Source: a virus. From it: a stretch of 31,309 bases of DNA. The notes under the pieces were generated by a model, which was not told the origin of the DNA, ran no database searches, and saw nothing but the letters and a program-made list of their open reading frames with translations. The stretch is taken from the IMG/VR virus record IMGVR_UViG_3300043470_002871, positions 1-31,309 of that record; one strand, given 5' to 3'. Below, piece by piece: positions 1 through 7,785 of this stretch. Numbering within the stretch: position 1 is the first letter of the stretch; every line of letters begins with the position of its first letter. Position numbers and translations under genes: made by a program.

Positions 1-612
1 TTTAAAATATTTAACCCTGATCAAGTAAGAGTAGTCTTGGAATGGAATCATAAAGGTGAAATTATCCATAATAGATTTGTTGATAATCCTGAGTTTTGGA
101 CCTCTCAAATTGTACATACTAAACATACTGAAATGGCAGTTGCTCCAAAACCAGGAATAAGACTTGGCCCAACTAATAAAATAAGATATTGTGAAAAATT
201 CAAATATCTAATATCAATTAATAAGATTGTGCCTACTGACTATTTAACTATTATGGAATTAATGTCATTTGGTAAATCAAAAGGTGGAACTTATCGTGGA
301 CAGAATGGAAATGATGACCTTGCTATGACTTGCGTAAATCTTTCTCCATTTTTTGACTCTACTCAATATTGGGACCTAGGTACCTTAACCTATGAAGCAA
401 CTCCAGCAGAATATCGTAAGGAGCTTGAGGAGAAAATATTTAATCTATTTAGATCAGGTAATAGTAAACCTCTATATGATTATGAAACTTTGCATAGTGT
501 AAATGCTCCAAAAAATGGTGCAGATAAAGATCAAGGTTCTCGTCAACATGTATTTGATCTAGACGGTTTACAAAAAATGCAAAAAATTAAAAATAAATTT
601 TTTAAAGATTAA
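1..612 (+). CDS. Terminase large subunit, C-terminal nuclease part (5' end outside window)
   Basis: The reading frame is open from base 1, so this is the 3' part of a longer gene; the first in-frame start-like codon (TTG at 37) is internal. The remaining 203 residues match the end of T4 gp17-type terminases. A segment KFKYLISINKIVPTDYLTI (strand then helix) is followed by a glycine-rich stretch and GNDDLAMTCVNL, the DDLxM motif that supplies an acidic metal ligand of the RNase H-like nuclease. Terminase cuts concatemeric DNA and pumps it through the portal into the prohead. The last ~60 residues are a polar tail after the nuclease core. The ATPase half is not in this window. The call rests on motif and layout, not alignment. 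Confidence 0.8.
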   Translation, partial: FKIFNPDQVRVVLEWNHKGEIIHNRFVDNPEFWTSQIVHTKHTEMAVAPKPGIRLGPTNKIRYCEKFKYLISINKIVPTDYLTIMELMSFGKSKGGTYRGQNGNDDLAMTCVNLSPFFDSTQYWDLGTLTYEATPAEYRKELEEKIFNLFRSGNSKPLYDYETLHSVNAPKNGADKDQGSRQHVFDLDGLQKMQKIKNKFFKD

Positions 613-661
613 AACTTTTTTAGTATCATAGAATAGAAAATATTGTATAATTCTTAATATT

Positions 662-967
662 ATGAAAACTCTTAAATTTCAAGGTGATATTGCATTAGAT
701 GAAGTATTCAATCAACACAAGATAGAAATATACAATAATCTATTGAATTCAATACGAGAAAATTATCAGGATGAATCGAATTCTGAAATAACAATTGTTA
801 CTATCTCAATAAACGAGAATGATTACACAATTAATTTGACACGGGATAAATTTGTAAGTGGACTTGAGGGTGCAATTACTTTTTATGAATCTTGTGAAGA
901 ATATGAAAAATGTGCAGAATGTTTAAGTATAATAACTGCACTTAAAAAAAATAAAGCGGAGGTATAG
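662..967 (+). CDS. Hypothetical small phage protein (101 aa)
   Basis: Not recognised. A predicted helix at the N-terminus is followed by beta strands (residues 43-60, EITIVTISINENDYTINL) and a C-terminal helical pair containing CEEYEKCAECLSIITAL, with three cysteines at fixed spacing. The helical tail pattern (acidic-Tyr-Glu-Lys-Cys-Ala) resembles helices found at the ends of many small phage proteins that bind a partner. It sits between terminase and the sigma factor, 6 bases before the latter, so it is probably cotranscribed with it. The AT-rich 49-base leader contains TATCATAGAA, which recurs before the gene at 4683. Confidence 0.6.
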   Translation: MKTLKFQGDIALDEVFNQHKIEIYNNLLNSIRENYQDESNSEITIVTISINENDYTINLTRDKFVSGLEGAITFYESCEEYEKCAECLSIITALKKNKAEV

Positions 968-973
968 AAAATT

Positions 974-1600
974 ATGGGGTATGAGTCAGCGAACACACAA
1001 ATTAACGAGAGAATTCAGGAAATATCAGAAAAATTACTAAAGAAGAAGTGCACAGAGACAGAAAGAAATGAATTAGCCGCATTAATTTATCCAAAATTAA
1101 AATATTATATTTGGAAATTTTGCAAAAATGATTTTGATACAGAGGAGGCACTGCAATTTGCTCTAAAAAAGATTTTTAAAAATATTGCTCAATTTGATTT
1201 TGAAAAAGGTAGATTTACTACCTGGATTTATACAATTGCTCGCAATGAAACTTTATATTATCTACACCATCTAAAAAAGCATTCACATTACGATATTGAT
1301 ACGCTTTATTCAAAAGTAGATAAACCAGATGAATCAGCTGATGACCTAAACAGTTTTACCGATATTGATGATATTTATAAAACAACGGTTGATGAAATTC
1401 TCTTAATTGAAGATCCTCTCTTAAAAAATATTGCGATCGATAAAATGATCAAAAATAAAAAGGTTAGACAGATAGCTCTCGATTATGAAATAAATGAGAA
1501 TACTGTAAAAACCAAACTTCGTAAAATTAGGTCAGATATTAAATTTTCTGTACTAAAGAAAAATCCTCAATTTGAGGAAAAAATAAAAGCCATACTATGA
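974..1600 (+). CDS. ECF-like RNA polymerase sigma factor
   Basis: A 208-residue protein with two sigma-70 domains. Region 2 spans about residues 36-103, including [19 protein letters not shown], the region 2.2-2.4 core that binds the beta' clamp and melts the -10 element. A region 4 helix-turn-helix spans about 145-190, with [19 protein letters not shown] as recognition unit. This is the ECF architecture. T4 uses a divergent sigma (gp55) for late promoters, and this protein has the same F-D-x-x-K-x-x-x region 2 layout plus a full region 4. The stop overlaps the next start by 4 bases (ATGA). Inference: it may direct late transcription from the TAAATAAT boxes in this window. GGAGG lies 13 bases before the start. 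Confidence 0.82.
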   Translation: MGYESANTQINERIQEISEKLLKKKCTETERNELAALIYPKLKYYIWKFCKNDFDTEEALQFALKKIFKNIAQFDFEKGRFTTWIYTIARNETLYYLHHLKKHSHYDIDTLYSKVDKPDESADDLNSFTDIDDIYKTTVDEILLIEDPLLKNIAIDKMIKNKKVRQIALDYEINENTVKTKLRKIRSDIKFSVLKKNPQFEEKIKAIL

Positions 1601-2061
1601 TACTTAACTATCTTTCTCCAACTAAAGTATATCAAAAGCTTTCAGTTTCAATTGAAGAATTATCAAATTACAGCCGATTTAAAAAAATAGTTTTTGAATT
1701 AAATGAAGAGGGTAAACTAGAAGCTCTTGGAATTAAAGTAGATTCTGATTCAAATATGTATATTGGAATTGACTTAAATCCTGAATTATTGCTCTATTCA
1801 GACACTTCACAAGAATCAGTTGAGCTTCGACTAGTTTCTGAAAAAATGAATAAGTACAATGATTTTCTAACTAGAGAAGGCATTCTTGATGCAATTCGAG
1901 TTGATTATGAAAGAATTCAAAGTCCTGAATATTATGGATATATCCTAAAAATAGGATTTAATTTTAAAAAATATAGAAGATTTGATTTCATCTATTCGCT
2001 TTCCTATTTCTCAATTATAGCATTAGGTATTTCATTTGGAATACTTTCTTTAATTCAATAA
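1597..2061 (+). CDS. Tail-anchored membrane protein, unknown
   Basis: 154 residues. The start ATG overlaps the sigma factor stop (ATGA), so translation is probably coupled. Residues 1-125 are a soluble mixed alpha/beta region. A single transmembrane segment lies at the very C-terminus ([20 protein letters not shown]), giving a tail-anchored layout. No family recognised. A membrane protein coupled to an ECF sigma gene recalls anti-sigma factors, but those normally have the soluble domain before a central membrane span and a recognisable fold, which I cannot show here. An alternative is a structural or assembly protein associated with the inner membrane. Function unknown. Confidence 0.6.
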   Translation: MILNYLSPTKVYQKLSVSIEELSNYSRFKKIVFELNEEGKLEALGIKVDSDSNMYIGIDLNPELLLYSDTSQESVELRLVSEKMNKYNDFLTREGILDAIRVDYERIQSPEYYGYILKIGFNFKKYRRFDFIYSLSYFSIIALGISFGILSLIQ

Positions 2062-2072
2062 ATAAAAAAAAA
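2059..2072 (+). promoter_or_regulatory. TAAATA-type upstream box
   Basis: TAAATA followed by an A-run, 22 bases before the ATG at 2081, overlapping the stop of the previous gene. It is a weaker member of the TAAATAATAAAAA family seen before several genes here, because the second AAT is replaced by A. Confidence 0.35.
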
Positions 2073-2080
2073 TACATAAT

Positions 2081-2374
2081 ATGAAAAACAAATTAGAACT
2101 TTTTATTGATTCTCACTATAAGAAAATATTTTTCTTCCTGTTAATTGTAATCTTTGTTAATACTTGCGGTAATCCAAATAAATCCCTAAATAAGAGAGTT
2201 GATCAATTATCAAATAAAATCGATTCACTAGAATCAATTATTGTAACTAATAAAGACCTAAAATTAGAGGGCCTTAAGTCAGAAAAAAGAATGATTCAAT
2301 CAACTGACCGAAAAATATTAGACGTTACTCGTCAAACTGAAATTGATAAAGAGATTTCAGAATTAGAAAAATAA
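2081..2374 (+). CDS. Membrane-anchored or lipoprotein-like coiled-coil protein
   Basis: 97 residues. A basic N-terminus is followed by a hydrophobic stretch at about residues 15-28 ending in VNTCGN, which could be a lipobox cysteine (Cys30) or a plain transmembrane anchor. The rest is a heptad-rich helix (NKRVDQLSNKIDSLESI, then charged helix to the end). Short anchored coiled coils of this kind occur among phage spanins and holin partners. Nothing here proves lysis function. It lies between two other membrane proteins (1597 and 2384). Confidence 0.6.
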   Translation: MKNKLELFIDSHYKKIFFFLLIVIFVNTCGNPNKSLNKRVDQLSNKIDSLESIIVTNKDLKLEGLKSEKRMIQSTDRKILDVTRQTEIDKEISELEK

Positions 2375-2383
2375 TTAATCCCA

Positions 2384-3178
2384 ATGATTACTTGGATAAA
2401 ACAAAATAAAGAATCAATTATTAGGCTAGCATTTCTTGTGCCAATCCTATCAGTTGCAATTATATCAATTTCTCACGTAGTTCGATGGTATGATCTAGCT
2501 AATCCTATGAGCTGGGCAATATACTTATCAATTGCAGTAGAAGTAGCAGCGCTCTCCTCAATTGCTGCATCATCAGTTAGAGTAAAAGGTTTCTCAGTAT
2601 GGTTTGTGTTTATTATTGTGACACTGATTCAATTTATTGGAAATATCTATTTTAGTTATACTGAAATAGATATTAATTCAAAGGAATTTAAAGACTGGGC
2701 AGAATTAACCTTTCCGCTCTTTGATTCATTTAGTGATACATCAGATCTTGTTTCTCAGCGTAGACTTCTTGCAGTTCTAGAAGGAGGTCTTCTTCCTCTA
2801 ATCTCATTGACATGTTTACACTTTTTTATTAAATATGGAGACCGTGATTTGGAAACTCCAATTGTCTATACTGAGGAGGAAAATATAGAAGAGCCTATTG
2901 AGCCAACTGAGGATTATGAAAAATCTGACCTGTCTAAAGAAGCTGATCGTGTTTGGGAAACAGCTGATCGTTTAAGAAAAGAAGGAAAACTTCCTGAAAT
3001 AACTGAGGAAGACCGCGTATCTGAACCTTCTGCTCTAGCTAATTCACAATATCGAAATGAAGAAATTATTAATAAGGCAACTTCTATTATTAAAAATGCT
3101 GAGCCTATTAAAAAGACTAAGCTTTCACAAGCTAATAAATTTCCACTAGATCATAATAATAAATTACGATTAGGTTAA
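2384..3178 (+). CDS. Polytopic membrane protein, unknown
   Basis: 264 residues. About four hydrophobic spans fall in the first 150 residues (around 13-32, 43-62, 70-90 and 130-148), and a short loop with a FSDTSDLV-like acidic patch lies before the last one. Residues 155-264 are a long charged cytoplasmic-type tail rich in Glu, Lys and Pro, with EADRVWETADRLRKEGKLPE. No enzyme motif seen. The arrangement (small helical membrane domain plus disordered tail) would suit an inner-membrane factor, but holin or superinfection-exclusion roles are guesses only. It follows the coiled-coil membrane protein by 9 bases. Confidence 0.6.
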   Translation: MITWIKQNKESIIRLAFLVPILSVAIISISHVVRWYDLANPMSWAIYLSIAVEVAALSSIAASSVRVKGFSVWFVFIIVTLIQFIGNIYFSYTEIDINSKEFKDWAELTFPLFDSFSDTSDLVSQRRLLAVLEGGLLPLISLTCLHFFIKYGDRDLETPIVYTEEENIEEPIEPTEDYEKSDLSKEADRVWETADRLRKEGKLPEITEEDRVSEPSALANSQYRNEEIINKATSIIKNAEPIKKTKLSQANKFPLDHNNKLRLG

Positions 3179-3180
3179 AA

Positions 3181-3194
3181 TAAATAATAAAAAA
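3181..3194 (+). promoter_or_regulatory. Late-promoter-like box TAAATAATAAAAAA
   Basis: TAAATAATAAAAAA begins 23 bases before the ATG at 3204, in the 25-base gap after the membrane protein gene. The same string and spacing recur before 5898, 16303, 21425 and 21847. It resembles the T4 late -10 element TATAAATA. Confidence 0.55.
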
Positions 3195-3203
3195 TATTAT
3201 TTA

Positions 3204-3731
3204 ATGGTACCTAATTTAAACGAGATTTGTGACTGCTGTGGTGGGTACGAAAATCAGCCAATTCTTCAATTATTTGACAATAAATGTTTTGGTATCGTTG
3301 ATGGAAAAGATATAAGTGAAGAATTTTGCATAAAAGACTTTGCTTTTCCAACTGATGGGTATTCATGTGTAGGTATTACACTAGAGGCAGATGGTGGAAC
3401 AACTACTCTATTTAATAATAACTTACCTCAGCCACCGGTTGAGCTTGAAAGTGGAAAAGCATACGCTAGAGGAATCCTGTTAAAAATTACATATCCGACA
3501 AATGATTCAAATTCAGAAGAAATTTCATTTGTTAATAAAAATATGATTTTGACAATAGAAACATATGATGGTGTCTCTACGGATTATCCAATATACAACT
3601 TTTTTGCTATCTTTTGTAATCCAAAATCAAAAGTACCCGCGGATATAATAAATAAAATAGAGATAACTAATCCAAATGCTGACTATCCAGTTCGAATATC
3701 TGCATTAGTTTTATTTGGTAACGCAATATAA
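3204..3731 (+). CDS. Putative beta-rich virion protein
   Basis: 175 residues, no family recognised. A cysteine cluster near the N-terminus (CDCCGG at residues 9-14) is followed by alternating beta-strand-like segments with many Gly, Asn and Thr. The end, ADYPVRISALVLFGNAI, looks like the last strand of a jelly-roll or Ig-like fold. It starts behind a TAAATAATAAAAAA box and opens a run of genes that includes a baseplate protein, so a structural role (tail, neck or head decoration) is inferred. Its stop at 3731 lies 13 bases before the next start. Confidence 0.6.
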   Translation: MVPNLNEICDCCGGYENQPILQLFDNKCFGIVDGKDISEEFCIKDFAFPTDGYSCVGITLEADGGTTTLFNNNLPQPPVELESGKAYARGILLKITYPTNDSNSEEISFVNKNMILTIETYDGVSTDYPIYNFFAIFCNPKSKVPADIINKIEITNPNADYPVRISALVLFGNAI

Positions 3732-3744
3732 AAAATTAAAGGAA

Positions 3745-4152
3745 ATGACAAATTACGCAACTGAGATAATTAGTTTAGAGGCAAATACAAACTATAGACC
3801 AACTTTTATCCGAACAGATAAAAGGATACCTGCAGGTCAGCCTACATCATTAGGTTATGTACAAATTGGTGAACTTTCACAAGAAGGAAATGCAAAGGGA
3901 CCAATTTTCAAAGTAGAATTTGCAGATCTTAGTAGTATTGAAACTGCCGAATACGTAAAGATTTGGGGTCTAGATAACGATAATACAAATGCTCCAATAT
4001 ATCCAATTACATATCTTCAAGAGTGGAGACCAATTATTGACATATATTTACAAAAATTTATTTTTTGTGATTCAGCTGGAGTAGAAATAGATGAAACTGG
4101 AAACTATGCTGTGTTTGGATATAAAAGAAAAACAATGCCTACTGTTTACTAA
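3745..4152 (+). CDS. Putative structural protein, unknown
   Basis: 135 residues from the ATG at 3745, preceded by AAAGGA. A longer frame opens at a TTG at 3715 but would overlap the previous gene. Beta-rich composition: a run of strands such as TSLGYVQIGEL and GPIFKVEFADL, then AEYVKIWGLDNDN and a C-terminal GNYAVFGYKRKTMP. No catalytic motif. The stop overlaps the next start by one base (TAATG), so it is probably translated together with the 4152 gene. Likely a small virion component by position, not by homology. Confidence 0.6.
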   Translation: MTNYATEIISLEANTNYRPTFIRTDKRIPAGQPTSLGYVQIGELSQEGNAKGPIFKVEFADLSSIETAEYVKIWGLDNDNTNAPIYPITYLQEWRPIIDIYLQKFIFCDSAGVEIDETGNYAVFGYKRKTMPTVY

Positions 4153-4619
4153 TGGAAAGGATCAACGAGTTTAATACAGGTGCAGCAATGCCATCAAAAG
4201 ACTTTGCAAGAGGTCTTCCTTTTTATGGAACAAAGGGAGATTTTAATTTTACAGTAGGGCGAAGTCAATTTACTCCAGGAATATCTATAAAGCAAACTCC
4301 TCTTGCTGATATGTCTATCAAAGGAGATCCTGGATATACTCCATTTGACTTAGCTATAAGTAAATTAAGATTTTATTATAAACCTGGAGATAGGGTTAGA
4401 GGGACCATTGTAAACTCACAACTTACTTCTGAAAATGGCCGAGTAATTATTGGTAAGCTTGATAAAATTGAGCCGAATTATTCAAATAATACTATTCGAG
4501 CATGGGTAAAAAATCCATCTACACTAGAATGTACTGAAATCTATGTTGACACAATTGAAAGAATTTATGAGAGTGTTTCATCTAAAGCTTTAACGTTTTC
4601 CCAATTTGTAAATTCTTAA
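4152..4619 (+). CDS. Small putative virion protein with SH3-like core and C-terminal LTFSQF motif
   Basis: 155 residues. A flexible N-terminus rich in Gly and Phe is followed by a compact beta region beginning KPGDRVRGTIV, the common opening of SH3-like barrels, and NTIRAWVKNP. The last residues, KALTFSQFVNS, closely resemble the aromatic peptide (xLxFxxFxN) found at the N-termini of several other proteins in this window, but here it is at the C-terminus. It starts by TAATG overlap with the gene before and is followed by the 63-base gap holding a hairpin. Function unknown. Confidence 0.6.
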   Translation: MERINEFNTGAAMPSKDFARGLPFYGTKGDFNFTVGRSQFTPGISIKQTPLADMSIKGDPGYTPFDLAISKLRFYYKPGDRVRGTIVNSQLTSENGRVIIGKLDKIEPNYSNNTIRAWVKNPSTLECTEIYVDTIERIYESVSSKALTFSQFVNS

Positions 4620-4630
4620 GTAACTTTTAT

Positions 4631-4640
4631 TATCATAGAA
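4631..4640 (+). promoter_or_regulatory. TATCATAGAA, shared with the leader at 624
   Basis: The ten bases TATCATAGAA occur at 624-633 and again here, in both cases shortly after a stop codon and inside an intergenic leader preceded by ACTTTT. It could be part of an early or middle promoter. Two copies in very AT-rich DNA are weak evidence. Confidence 0.25.
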
Positions 4641-4646
4641 CCAATC

Positions 4647-4682
4647 AATAGTTTTTGTATATAAAATAAAAAACTATTTTTT
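4647..4682 (+). terminator. Hairpin with T-run directly before the 4683 start
   Basis: A 10-base stem (AATAGTTTTT at 4647-4656 with AAAAACTATT at 4669-4678) is followed by T residues that run up to the ATG at 4683. The 12-base loop contains TATAAAAT, a late-promoter-like box. It could terminate transcription from the 3204-4619 unit, or hold the next start codon in a structured leader. The stem is A/T-rich and therefore weak. Confidence 0.4.
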
Positions 4683-5672
4683 ATGGCACCACCAAAAATC
4701 AATGAAGAAGAGGCTGCTCGCTTTTTACAAGAACAGGATAAACTTCATGGGGTAAACAATATTGAGGTTATTGAAGAAGTATCTACACCTCAGCCATCTC
4801 TTGGTAAAATTGGAGGGTATCAAGATTCTCCAGAGTTATCTGCTGCTTCTGAATCTCCTTGGAAATTATTAGACCTTAGATCTCTTCCTTCACAGGGATT
4901 ATTTTATCCACTAGGTACCGAACTATTACTAAGGTCAGCTAAAACTAAAGAAATTCGTCACTGGTCAACAATCGATGAAAATGATCCACTTGATGTTAGA
5001 GAAAAAATTAATTTTGTTCTAAATGCATGTACTAAGATTAAAGTACTTGGTGGAAGACCTTTAAATTTTAATGATTTTCTAGAAATTGACAGATACCATA
5101 TCTTATTTAGACTTTATGAACTTACTTTCCCAAATCAGGAAAATAAACTTTGGGCTAATATTAAATGTGATCATGATGGTCATCTAAATCGAACTCAAGT
5201 ATTGAGTGCAAATTTAAAAGGTTTTAAATATCCTACTGAATTAATGAAATGGTATTCTGAGGAGGATCGATGTTTTAAAATAGTTTCTGAGAAACTTGGT
5301 GAAACTTTTTACCTGTATCTACCAACAATAGGTGTTGAAAACAAATTTAGATTAAAGAAGCAGGATGATATAGCCAAAGGCGTAGAAATAGATGAATCTT
5401 TTTATGAATTTGGGCCATATCTAATTAAAGATTGGAGAGTTGTTACTAACTCATCGCTTACTGACCTAAAATTTAGTTCAAATACATGGCAAGACAATAA
5501 ATTTATTGTCATACATAAGTTTACTAAATTATTAAAAGAGGCAAGTCTAAATAAAGTATTGAGCATTTGTGAAAAATGTAAAAATACCACGGAGAGCCAC
5601 ATTTTTTTGGAGGGAAGCTTCACTGTCAAAGATATTTTCATTATTTCAGCTGGACTTGATGAACTTATTTAA
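4683..5672 (+). CDS. T4 gp26-like baseplate hub protein
   Basis: 329 residues. The first ~55 are acidic and disordered. Then comes SLPSQGLFYPLGTELLLRSAK, the opening seen in the T4 baseplate protein family (gp26 type), followed by VREKINFVLNACTKIKV, a helix conserved in that family. Two candidate zinc-binding pairs are present: KCDHDGH near residue 160 and CEKCKN near residue 300. In T4, gp26 is part of the baseplate hub assembly. Family members are often near 200 residues, so this version is long. It overlaps the next gene by 14 bases, as baseplate genes often do. Assigned by motif memory; a profile search would settle it. Confidence 0.6.
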   Translation: MAPPKINEEEAARFLQEQDKLHGVNNIEVIEEVSTPQPSLGKIGGYQDSPELSAASESPWKLLDLRSLPSQGLFYPLGTELLLRSAKTKEIRHWSTIDENDPLDVREKINFVLNACTKIKVLGGRPLNFNDFLEIDRYHILFRLYELTFPNQENKLWANIKCDHDGHLNRTQVLSANLKGFKYPTELMKWYSEEDRCFKIVSEKLGETFYLYLPTIGVENKFRLKKQDDIAKGVEIDESFYEFGPYLIKDWRVVTNSSLTDLKFSSNTWQDNKFIVIHKFTKLLKEASLNKVLSICEKCKNTTESHIFLEGSFTVKDIFIISAGLDELI

Positions 5673-5877
5673 GCTTAATAAAGACTTGGCATTGAAGCTT
5701 AACCAATCGTTTGATACCCTATATGAAATGGAATACATGGAATATTCTCTACTCTTAAATATCGTAAATGATGAGATAGATAAAAAGAATAATCCGGATG
5801 ATGTATTCACTAACATAATGAGCGGTAACAATCAGCCATTAAAAGTTAATCTTCCTGATAACCTAAAACTTAAATAA
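5659..5877 (+). CDS. Small helical protein after the baseplate gene
   Basis: 72 residues from the ATG at 5659, overlapping the end of the gp26-like gene by 14 bases. The GTG at 5569 in the same frame would give a longer product but overlaps more deeply. It is mostly helical: ALKLNQSFDTLYEMEYMEYS then LLLNIVNDEIDKKN. In T4-like genomes a short helical product often follows the gp26 gene and may be a chaperone or hub-assembly factor. I cannot assign it to gp51 or another named product. The stop overlaps a TAAATAATAAGAAA box. Confidence 0.55.
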   Translation: MNLFKLNKDLALKLNQSFDTLYEMEYMEYSLLLNIVNDEIDKKNNPDDVFTNIMSGNNQPLKVNLPDNLKLK

Positions 5878-5888
5878 ATAATAAGAAA
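5875..5888 (+). promoter_or_regulatory. Late-promoter-like box TAAATAATAAGAAA
   Basis: TAAATAATAAGAAA starts 23 bases before the ATG at 5898 and overlaps the stop codon of the previous gene. It differs from the commonest form of the box at one position. Confidence 0.5.
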
Positions 5889-5897
5889 TATCACTTA

Positions 5898-7532
5898 ATG
5901 GCAATTACAAATTATACAGTATCTAACTTTTTTGTTAATGCATGGAATACTGCACTAGCTAGAAAGCTTGCCCCAATTAATAGTGAAAAGTCATATTATC
6001 AAACTAATTATTCTAGTGCTATTAAAAAACTAGATAAGTATATTCTTGACACTAAATTAAGTGAGGCCGATTCAAAAAAGGCACGAGATACATTTAATTC
6101 ACAATATCTTCCAAGTGGCCGTGGTGATAAATTTAGTTATAATAATCCTGAATATCTTAAATTAAATGAAAGCATTTATCAATGGGATATACTTGGATTA
6201 CCTGAATTACTAACTAATTGGCAAGATAGTGAAATGGCAGTTTCTCCACTTACTCTACTTGACCCAAAAGATACCTGTTTAACTGATTTAGCAAATATTA
6301 AAGATTCAATAAATCAAGTTGATCCTAATTTTACTGGAAATTTAACTGCAAGTATTGTATCAACATTAAGAGTACCGCTATTATCTACTCAAGTAGTTGA
6401 TACTAATACTATTGTTTCTGAATATAATAAGTATATTCAAAGTATTTCTTCTGCCTCTTCAATTAATGAATCAGGTACTCAAACTAAGCCGGTCGACCAG
6501 TCAATGTCCTCAATAAATTCATTAGCTGAAAAAAAGAAAAAATCTTTACCTGAGACAAAGAGTCCAATTAATGAGACTATTCCAAATAAAAGCGCAACTA
6601 CTTCTACTACAAGTTTAGATGGCGGAGTTACATCAAAGACTGGTGAACTTCGAGAAGAAAATATTTTGGAGCCAACTTCTAGTCAAGCTGTAAATATTAA
6701 TCTTGAGTCCAAGTCTGGTGAAAGTAAACCTGTGAGCTCTACTTCAAACACTAGTACTATTTTAAATACTTCAAATTCAACTACTGTAAATGATGTAAAG
6801 TCTGTTTCTTCAAACACAAATAGTCCATCAAATACCTCAGGTAGTATCGGAGTAACCGGAGATAAGAATATATTAAAGGTTGAAAATACAAATAATCAAT
6901 CTTCATCTAGTACAGTAAATGAGAATAAACCAGAAAAAGAAAAAGGTGGATTCCTATCTAAAGTAGGAAATTTTGCAAAGAAGACAGGAGCCGTTTTAAA
7001 TCTACCATCTATTGGCGAACTTGGAGAACAGGCAAGGGGCCTATTTGGAACAACTGGGTCAAATATTAGTTCAAGGGTATCTGAAGTCAAGAATTCATTT
7101 TCAACCGCTTTGTCAAATAGTCCAGTAAACTCTTCAAATATTGATAATACTAAGAGTACTATGTCGGTTGCACCAAATGAGTCGACCGTTTCAAACACTG
7201 AAAAAATTCTTAAAACTGAGACTCAAAATTCAATGAAAGTTGAGCAAAAATCACCAGCAGTAGCCATTGCATCTACTCCAGCAAAAGTTGTAAGTAATCC
7301 AGCTGAGTCTATTACATCGACTGCTGTTTCAAATACTGCTAATTCTCAAACAACATCATCTCCGCAAAGCACAACTACAAATACTGCTCAAAATACTAAA
7401 GCTGTGAATCAACCAAGTGTTTCTCCTTCTGAAATTGGAGTAAACATTGATATTAGCCAATTGGCACAATCAATTGCTAGGCTTGAAAGAATACTGGTTA
7501 GCGGAATTGAGGTTACAATTAAAGAAACATAA
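5898..7532 (+). CDS. Large Ser/Thr/Asn-rich putative virion protein
   Basis: 544 residues in three parts. Residues 1-190 are ordered and helical, with NSEKSYYQTNYSSAIKKL and a PxLLTNW segment. Residues ~190-500 are low-complexity and dominated by Ser, Thr, Asn, Val and Lys, interrupted by a Gly/Phe helix (GGFLSKVGNFAKKTGAVLNL) around residue 352. A C-terminal helix, VNIDISQLAQSIARLERIL, closes it. The low-complexity stretch would act as a flexible linker between a docking domain and a C-terminal oligomerisation helix. It lies directly behind the baseplate genes and a late-type box, so a baseplate or tail role is likely. No family recognised. Confidence 0.6.
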   Translation: MAITNYTVSNFFVNAWNTALARKLAPINSEKSYYQTNYSSAIKKLDKYILDTKLSEADSKKARDTFNSQYLPSGRGDKFSYNNPEYLKLNESIYQWDILGLPELLTNWQDSEMAVSPLTLLDPKDTCLTDLANIKDSINQVDPNFTGNLTASIVSTLRVPLLSTQVVDTNTIVSEYNKYIQSISSASSINESGTQTKPVDQSMSSINSLAEKKKKSLPETKSPINETIPNKSATTSTTSLDGGVTSKTGELREENILEPTSSQAVNINLESKSGESKPVSSTSNTSTILNTSNSTTVNDVKSVSSNTNSPSNTSGSIGVTGDKNILKVENTNNQSSSSTVNENKPEKEKGGFLSKVGNFAKKTGAVLNLPSIGELGEQARGLFGTTGSNISSRVSEVKNSFSTALSNSPVNSSNIDNTKSTMSVAPNESTVSNTEKILKTETQNSMKVEQKSPAVAIASTPAKVVSNPAESITSTAVSNTANSQTTSSPQSTTTNTAQNTKAVNQPSVSPSEIGVNIDISQLAQSIARLERILVSGIEVTIKET

Positions 7533-7533
7533 T

Positions 7534-7785
7534 ATGAAAGAAACACTAGAGGGTCAATTACACAGTATGTACTTGACATATTCAGCAATAAACCACCAAT
7601 TTCTAAGAATAGAAAAAGAAGCAGCTCAGCTTGAGTCAGAAAGAAAGATAGTTAGCGACGTACTTAAAAATACTAGAGAACTAGAAAAAGAGGTAATAAA
7701 TAAACTAGAAGAATTAATTGGAAAAAAATTAAACCCAGACGATATTCTTGAAATAATTAAAGACTATGAACAAAGAGACAATTAA
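7534..7785 (+). CDS. Small coiled-coil protein (83 aa)
   Basis: Start taken at the ATG at 7534, one base after the previous stop. Upstream in-frame codons lie inside the previous gene. Nearly all residues are helical with heptad spacing (FLRIEKEAAQLESERKI and LEKEVINKLEELIGKKL). The final part, LNPDDILEIIKDYEQRDN, is a second helix. It looks like a prefoldin-like or chaperone-type helical hairpin. It overlaps the next gene by 20 bases. Function unknown. Confidence 0.6.
   Translation: MKETLEGQLHSMYLTYSAINHQFLRIEKEAAQLESERKIVSDVLKNTRELEKEVINKLEELIGKKLNPDDILEIIKDYEQRDN

Noticed and set aside
3715-3744. TTG-initiated extension of the 3745 gene
   Set aside because: It would overlap the previous gene; the ATG at 3745 has AAAGGA just upstream.
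5569-5658. GTG-initiated 5' extension of the small helical gene at 5659
   Set aside because: It would overlap the end of the gp26-like gene by 104 bases and adds a non-conserved basic stretch; the ATG at 5659 gives a typical short overlap.
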